Assembly (NCBI RefSeq): GCF_018372875.1
Contig: NZ_JAHAIF010000039.1
Location: 1 to 26,280, forward strand
DNA from: Clostridium sp.
Lineage (GTDB): Bacteria; Bacillota; Clostridia; Clostridiales; Clostridiaceae
DNA length: 26,280 nt
Direction of reading: 5' to 3'
Part shown: in pieces, positions 22,120 to 26,280 of the stretch
Position numbering within the stretch: position 1 is the stretch's first letter
How the letters are laid out: every line of letters starts with the position of its first letter
The notes under the pieces: generated by a model
What the model saw: only the letters and a program-made list of their open reading frames with translations
What the model was told of the DNA's origin: nothing
Databases searched by the model: none
Position numbers and translations under genes: made by a program

Positions 22120-23568
22120 GTGATTTTTTCTACACTTAAAATTAATGATAGTGATCCAATATATATTCAATTAGAAAGACATATCATAGATGGAATAAAA
22201 AAAGGTGATTTAAAAAAGGATAGTAAATTACCATCAACAAGAGAAGTAAGCAATTATCTAAAAATAAGTAGAAATTCAGTAATATCTGCATATGAAAATC
22301 TAGAAAGCGAAGGGTATATTCTAACTAAGAGAGGAAGGGGAACCTTTATAGCTGTTGAAGGAGAAAAGCAGGTATATGAGTATAATGTTGAATGGGATAA
22401 CATAGTTAATAAATATGGGAAGGTATTAAGAGAAAAGGATATTATTAAAAGTGAGCCTAAATTTAGAAGAGGAATGATATCATTTAAGTCTATTGCACCA
22501 GAAAGTGAACTATTTAACTTGGAAGATTTTAAAAGGGCCTTAATGGATTCTTGGACTTATGAAGAGGTTCATTTATTAAATTATGGGTATGCAAAAGGGT
22601 ATCAACCTTTAATTGATTATTTGTTTGAATATATGGGAGAAAAGGGCGTTAGTAAAGAAAATAAAGATATATTAATAACAAATGGTTTTACAGAAGGGTT
22701 TGATATTATACTTGCATCATTAACTTCTCCTGGAGATGTTATTTTATGCGAGGAACCAACTAATAATACAGCCCTTAAAGTTGTGGAGGCTTATGGCTTG
22801 AAAGCTGTTGGAGTTCCAATGGATAAGAATGGAATGGTAATAGAGGATTTAAAGAAGACATTACAGTTATATAGACCTAAATTAGCATATTTAATTCCTT
22901 CATATAATAACCCAACAGGAATAGTAATGAACTCTGAAAGAAGGAAAGAAATATATAAGATTTTTAGAGAACATTCTATTCCCATAATAGAAAATGGGTT
23001 TAACGAGGAATTATTGTATTCAAGTTCTCCTTTAGAGCCTTTAGCAGCTTTAAGTGGAAGTGGAAATGGTGTAGTTTATATAGGAAGTTTATCAAAGGTT
23101 TTATTTCCTGGGTTAAGAATTGGTTGGATAATGGGAGATAAGAAGCTCATTGATATATTAGAAAGCGTAAAAAGAGGAAGAACTATACATTCGTCGTTTC
23201 TAGATCAAAGTGCCTTTTACTACTATTTAAAAAGTGGAGCTTTTACTAGATATATAAAGAATATTAGAAAATATTATAGGAATAAATACAATTTAATAAT
23301 GGAGATGGTTAATAAACATATTCCATATGAATATGTTACAGGAGAAGGTGGCTTATATATATTTATTAAGCTTAAAAACAATATTAGCTCTAGAGAGTTA
23401 CTGAATCTTTGTTATGAAGATGGAGTGTTATTTATGCCAGGAGATTTATTCTATAATAATTCTAAAGGGGAGTCTTCTTTAAGGTTAGGTTTTGGAAGAG
23501 TAAGTGATGAGGATATAAGAATTGGAATAGAAATAATAGGTAAGAATATAGAGAGATTAATGAAGTAG
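22120..23568 (+). CDS. MocR/GntR-type regulator with an aminotransferase domain
   Basis: The 482-residue protein joins an N-terminal GntR winged helix (about 8-75, PIYIQLERHIIDGIKKG, LPSTREVSNYLKISRNSV, YILTKRGRGTFI) to a fold-type I aminotransferase domain (about 115-480) with PSYNNPTG and the PLP lysine in SLSKVLFPGLRIGW. MocR proteins sense PLP or related ligands; PdxR is one of them, but no PLP synthesis gene is near. I use the GTG at 22120: AGAGGTGA lies upstream, the GntR domain starts right after, and the -10 box lies over the alternative ATG. It is followed after 23 bases by the AlaX gene, probably in one operon. Confidence 0.9.
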   Translation: MIFSTLKINDSDPIYIQLERHIIDGIKKGDLKKDSKLPSTREVSNYLKISRNSVISAYENLESEGYILTKRGRGTFIAVEGEKQVYEYNVEWDNIVNKYGKVLREKDIIKSEPKFRRGMISFKSIAPESELFNLEDFKRALMDSWTYEEVHLLNYGYAKGYQPLIDYLFEYMGEKGVSKENKDILITNGFTEGFDIILASLTSPGDVILCEEPTNNTALKVVEAYGLKAVGVPMDKNGMVIEDLKKTLQLYRPKLAYLIPSYNNPTGIVMNSERRKEIYKIFREHSIPIIENGFNEELLYSSSPLEPLAALSGSGNGVVYIGSLSKVLFPGLRIGWIMGDKKLIDILESVKRGRTIHSSFLDQSAFYYYLKSGAFTRYIKNIRKYYRNKYNLIMEMVNKHIPYEYVTGEGGLYIFIKLKNNISSRELLNLCYEDGVLFMPGDLFYNNSKGESSLRLGFGRVSDEDIRIGIEIIGKNIERLMK

Positions 23569-23591
23569 AAAGGATTATTAAGGTGAGTTAG

Positions 23592-24794
23592 GTGACTGAA
23601 AAGTTATATTATAAAGATGGATATTTAAAGGACTTTACGGCAAATATAATAGAATATAAAAAAGAGGATAATACGCATTCTGTGGTTTTAGATAGAACTG
23701 CATTTTTCCCAGGTGGGGGAGGGCAATGGTGCGACTTAGGATACATTGATGAAGTGAGAGTTTTAAATGTAATAGAAGATAAAAATAAGATTTATCATAT
23801 TTTAGAGAGTGAGCCTAAAAGGACAGAAAATATAAAGTGTACCATTGATTGGAGTAGAAGATTTGATGGAATGCAACAACATTTAGGACAACATTTATTA
23901 TCAGGATGCTTTTATACATTATTTAATGCAAATACATGTGGAATACATATTGGCAATGAAATAAGTACTGTGGATATTGTAGGAACAATAGAAGAAGAAA
24001 AAATAAGAGAAGCTGAAAAGATGGCCAATAGAGTTATTTGTGAAAATCATAAAGTTGAATTTTTAATGACTAATAGAAAAGAAGCCAAAAAGATGGGCCT
24101 TAGAAGAGATTTAGCTACTAAAGATGATGAGATTAGAATAGTTAAAATTAATGATATTGATATAAATGCATGTTGTGGAATTCATCCTAATAATACTTTA
24201 GACCTTCAATTAATTAAGATAAAAGGATTAGAAAAGCATAAAGGAAATACAAGAATAACATATCTTACAGGTAGTAGGGCTATAAATGATTACTTACATA
24301 GAGATTTTGTTTTAGATAATATATGTTTAAGTTTAAGCTCTGGAACAGATGATGTAGTTAATAGTTTAAGTAAACTTGTAGATAACTACAATTCATTAAA
24401 AGGTGATTATAGCAAAGTAAGGGCAAAGTTAGGGGAGTACGAGATAAAAGAATTAGTTTCTAATGGGGAATATATAAAAAATGTTGTTTTGATAAATAAT
24501 ATTTTTGATAATGAAGAAATGAAAAATCTTAATAAATTAGCAACTGCTATATGTGAAAATGAAAATAGAATAGTTTTATTTGGAACAAGGGATAAAGAAA
24601 AGTGTAATCTTTTATTTGCATGTTCAAAGAATATGAAGGGATTAAATATGGGATCACTTCTAAAGGATTCTATAACTCTTGTAGATGGTAAAGGTGGAGG
24701 AAGTCCTTTATTAGCACAAGGTGGAGGAAAAAATGTTTTAAATTTAGAATGTGCTATAGATTATGCTATTAGAAGATTAAAAGAAAATATTTAA
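23592..24794 (+). CDS. Alanyl-tRNA editing protein (AlaX-L type)
   Basis: The 400-residue protein is a stand-alone relative of the AlaRS editing half and is expected to deacylate Ser- or Gly-charged tRNA(Ala). It has an N-terminal OB-like part with FFPGGGGQWCDLG, the zinc site QQHLGQHLL (His97, His101) and ACCGIHP (Cys194, His198), then a C-terminal DHHA1-like domain with GGGSPLLAQGGG. That makes it the long AlaX form. The start is GTG with AAGGTG upstream. It lies between the MocR regulator and a small unknown gene with minimal spacing, so it is probably cotranscribed. Confidence 0.9.
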   Translation: MTEKLYYKDGYLKDFTANIIEYKKEDNTHSVVLDRTAFFPGGGGQWCDLGYIDEVRVLNVIEDKNKIYHILESEPKRTENIKCTIDWSRRFDGMQQHLGQHLLSGCFYTLFNANTCGIHIGNEISTVDIVGTIEEEKIREAEKMANRVICENHKVEFLMTNRKEAKKMGLRRDLATKDDEIRIVKINDIDINACCGIHPNNTLDLQLIKIKGLEKHKGNTRITYLTGSRAINDYLHRDFVLDNICLSLSSGTDDVVNSLSKLVDNYNSLKGDYSKVRAKLGEYEIKELVSNGEYIKNVVLINNIFDNEEMKNLNKLATAICENENRIVLFGTRDKEKCNLLFACSKNMKGLNMGSLLKDSITLVDGKGGGSPLLAQGGGKNVLNLECAIDYAIRRLKENI

Positions 24795-24804
24795 GGTGAT
24801 ACAT

Positions 24805-25110
24805 ATGGATATTATGAAAATATTAAACAATGATTTAGAAGGTATGAGTGAAGAGGAGAAACAGTATGTTAATGTCTTTTCAGAAAAATTAAAAGATAAA
24901 ATTATAGAGGATTTAGTAGAGGTAGAGGAGAATAGAATAATAAGTCTAATTAAAGAAAATAAAGAGGGATATAAGGATTTAATTTATTCTATATATGCAG
25001 AGGGGATTATAGGTTATAGATCAATGAATATACAATTGCTAATTAACATATATATTGATAAGTGTGGTGATGAAAAATTAATTACTACAATTAATGATAT
25101 AATTTTGTAG
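24805..25110 (+). CDS. Small acidic protein of unknown function
   Basis: The 101-residue protein is soluble, rich in Glu, Asp and Ile, and predicted mostly helical. I do not recognise a family. The ATG at 24805 lies 6 bases after AAGGTG; an in-frame GTG at 24796 is part of that site and is less likely. It begins 10 bases after the AlaX stop codon, so it is almost certainly cotranscribed with it. No membrane segment, signal peptide or Cys cluster is seen. Confidence 0.75.
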   Translation: MDIMKILNNDLEGMSEEEKQYVNVFSEKLKDKIIEDLVEVEENRIISLIKENKEGYKDLIYSIYAEGIIGYRSMNIQLLINIYIDKCGDEKLITTINDIIL

Positions 25111-25134
25111 TTTTTTGTAGTGTATATTTTAATA

Positions 25135-25182
25135 AATAGTAATTAATTTGTAACTACTATTCATACCCTTAAGATTTATAAT
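25135..25182 (+). promoter_or_regulatory. Promoter region of the deacetylase gene
   Basis: AATAGTA (25135-25141) and TACTATT (25155-25161) form a short inverted repeat upstream of TATAAT (25177-25182). No good -35 is present. The -10 box overlaps an in-frame ATG at 25181, which favours the start at 25214. Confidence 0.45.
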
Positions 25183-25213
25183 GATGGTGAAAGAAGTGGT
25201 GGAGGTAGTAAAA

Positions 25214-26164
25214 ATGGACAAGTATAGAAGAACTAGATTAAGTAAAAAAAGAAATTCCCAAAAAAAGAAAGTAGTATTAATATTATGTTTTACATTAGTA
25301 TTATTAATGATACCTACTTTTATATATATTGATTATAGATTAAAGGGTGAAAATCAGATGGTTTCAGCACAACCAGAGCAAGAAGAGGAGAAGGTTGAAA
25401 AAGAGCCTGAAAAACCAAAACTAGATAATAGTGGGTACTTAACTTTGGAAGAAGATGAAAATGCAGATAGTGCTAAAATGGTTTCAGAAAATACTAATGG
25501 TTTATTAACAGGAACTAAAACTTACCCAGTTAGAACAGATGGCAAAAAAGTTGCATATTTAACTTTTGATGATGGTCCATCAACAACTAATACACCAGAA
25601 GTATTAAAAGTGTTGGACAAGTATAATGTAAAAGGAACCTTCTTCGTGTTAGGAACTTCTCTTAAGGATAACACACAAGCACAAGAGATATTAAAAACAA
25701 TAGCAGGAAGTGGACATGCTATAGCAAATCACACATATAGTCATGATTACAAATATTTATATCCTAATAGAGTAATGAATGTTGAAAATATTACTAATGA
25801 TATAGAAAAAAATAATGCTTTACTTAAAGAGATATTAGGTAAAGATTTTGATACTAAAACAATTAGATTCCCAGGTGGTTACTGGTCTTGGAAGGGCAGA
25901 GAACCAATGAAAGCTAAAATGATTGAAAAAGGTTATTGTAATATTGATTGGAATGCTTTAAATGGTGATGCAGAAGGAAAGAAAAAGGATGCTACAGGAT
26001 TATTTGAAAAATTAAAGAGTAGCGTAGAGGAATTAGGGCCTAATGCAGATAGTGTTGTAATATTAATGCATGATACTTATGGCAAAGAAGAGACAGTAAA
26101 AGCATTACCACAAATTATTGAATATTTACAAGGTAAGGGATTTGAATTTAGAACAATGAAATAA
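25214..26164 (+). CDS. Membrane-anchored polysaccharide deacetylase (NodB domain)
   Basis: The 316-residue protein has a very basic N-terminus, one membrane segment (about 20-38), a Glu/Lys/Pro-rich linker and an extracellular NodB domain (about 110-315). The five family motifs are present: TFDDGPS (Asp119, Asp120), the metal-binding NHTYSHD (His173, His177), RFPGGYWSW, DWNALNGD and VILMHDT. Such enzymes usually remove N-acetyl groups from peptidoglycan, which protects against lysozyme, or act on other amino sugars. GGAGGT lies 7 bases before the ATG used; an upstream ATG at 25181 overlaps the -10 box. It is a single gene with its own terminator. Confidence 0.93.
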   Translation: MDKYRRTRLSKKRNSQKKKVVLILCFTLVLLMIPTFIYIDYRLKGENQMVSAQPEQEEEKVEKEPEKPKLDNSGYLTLEEDENADSAKMVSENTNGLLTGTKTYPVRTDGKKVAYLTFDDGPSTTNTPEVLKVLDKYNVKGTFFVLGTSLKDNTQAQEILKTIAGSGHAIANHTYSHDYKYLYPNRVMNVENITNDIEKNNALLKEILGKDFDTKTIRFPGGYWSWKGREPMKAKMIEKGYCNIDWNALNGDAEGKKKDATGLFEKLKSSVEELGPNADSVVILMHDTYGKEETVKALPQIIEYLQGKGFEFRTMK

Positions 26165-26182
26165 ATATAATTAAAATTAGGA

Positions 26183-26225
26183 AAGGGGCTGTCGCACTAA
26201 ATAATTAGTGCGTAGCTCTTTTTTT
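26183..26225 (+). terminator. Intrinsic terminator of the deacetylase gene
   Basis: GGGGCTGTCGCACTAA pairs with TTAGTGCGTAGCTC, with one bulge and a wobble, around ATAA; seven T follow. The sequence shares GGCTGTCGC and the CTAAATAATTAG tip with other terminators of this window. Confidence 0.88.
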
Positions 26226-26234
26226 GTAAAAAAA

Positions 26235-26267
26235 ATAAATCCCAAACTCTACGAGTTTAGGATTTAT
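26235..26267 (-). terminator. Terminator of a minus-strand gene beyond the window
   Basis: ATAAATCC (26235-26242) and AAACTC (26244-26249) pair with GAGTTT (26253-26258) and GGATTTAT (26260-26267), with one C/A mismatch and a TAC loop. The long A-run to its left is a T-run on the minus strand, so it ends a convergent gene whose coding part lies outside. Confidence 0.8.
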
Positions 26268-26280
26268 GATAAAATATTCT

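Overview
The window is about 26 kb of very AT-rich DNA with Firmicutes gene signals: AGGAGG-type ribosome binding sites, TTGACA/TATAAT promoters, short intrinsic terminators and mostly AGA/ATA/TTA codons. Together with the gene families present, this points to a Clostridium sensu stricto (cluster I) chromosome. No phage, integrase, IS transposase, CRISPR array, rRNA or tRNA was seen. It reads as an ordinary chromosomal segment of small independent transcription units, with a patch of gene decay near 17.7-19.0 kb.

Region 1 (1-7938) is housekeeping and poorly characterised genes: a lipoprotein of the metallo-beta-lactamase fold (minus), a PlsC-type acyltransferase, a 583-residue protein with an HPr-kinase-like P-loop behind a long palindrome, a CmpB-family membrane protein (minus), a DUF378 membrane protein (minus), an Lrp/AsnC regulator (minus), a small membrane protein, a PHP-domain phosphoesterase with a TTG start (minus) and a CvfB-like S1 RNA-binding protein.

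Region 2 (7980-13854) is a sugar operon: separate EIIA, EIIB and EIIC proteins of the fructose PTS family, a multidomain PRD regulator and a GH13 enzyme that closely resembles trehalose-6-phosphate hydrolase. The likely sequence is uptake and phosphorylation of an alpha-glucoside such as trehalose, cleavage in the cytoplasm, and control by the PRD protein through TGTCA repeats upstream. The fructose-type permease is not the usual trehalose partner.

Region 3 (13855-17751) starts with a lysine riboswitch and its terminator ahead of dapA. Its promoter begins three bases after the phosphotrehalase stop codon. Then come a DNA methyltransferase-repair protein, a VOC-fold protein and a GH32 sucrose-6-phosphate hydrolase.

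Region 4 (17752-19030) holds relics: a possible fructokinase scrap, a moxR ATPase gene with an in-frame stop and three internal deletions, and a short tail that may be all that is left of a neighbouring gene. An intact small gene of unknown function lies between them.

Region 5 (19031-26280) has a strongly biased Met/Asn/Gly-rich repeat protein (minus), an iron-type alcohol dehydrogenase behind a structured leader, bioY under a BirA-box/TTGACA promoter, a 420-base intergenic stretch with several inverted repeats, a MocR-type regulator in a probable operon with an AlaX-type tRNA editing protein and an unknown protein, and a membrane-anchored polysaccharide deacetylase. The last 50 bases contain a terminator for a minus-strand gene beyond the window.

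The items most worth following up are the Met/Asn/Gly protein, the HPr-kinase-like protein and its palindrome, the leader RNA of the alcohol dehydrogenase, the fructose-type PTS paired with phosphotrehalase, and the possible coupling of the sugar operon to the lysine riboswitch.
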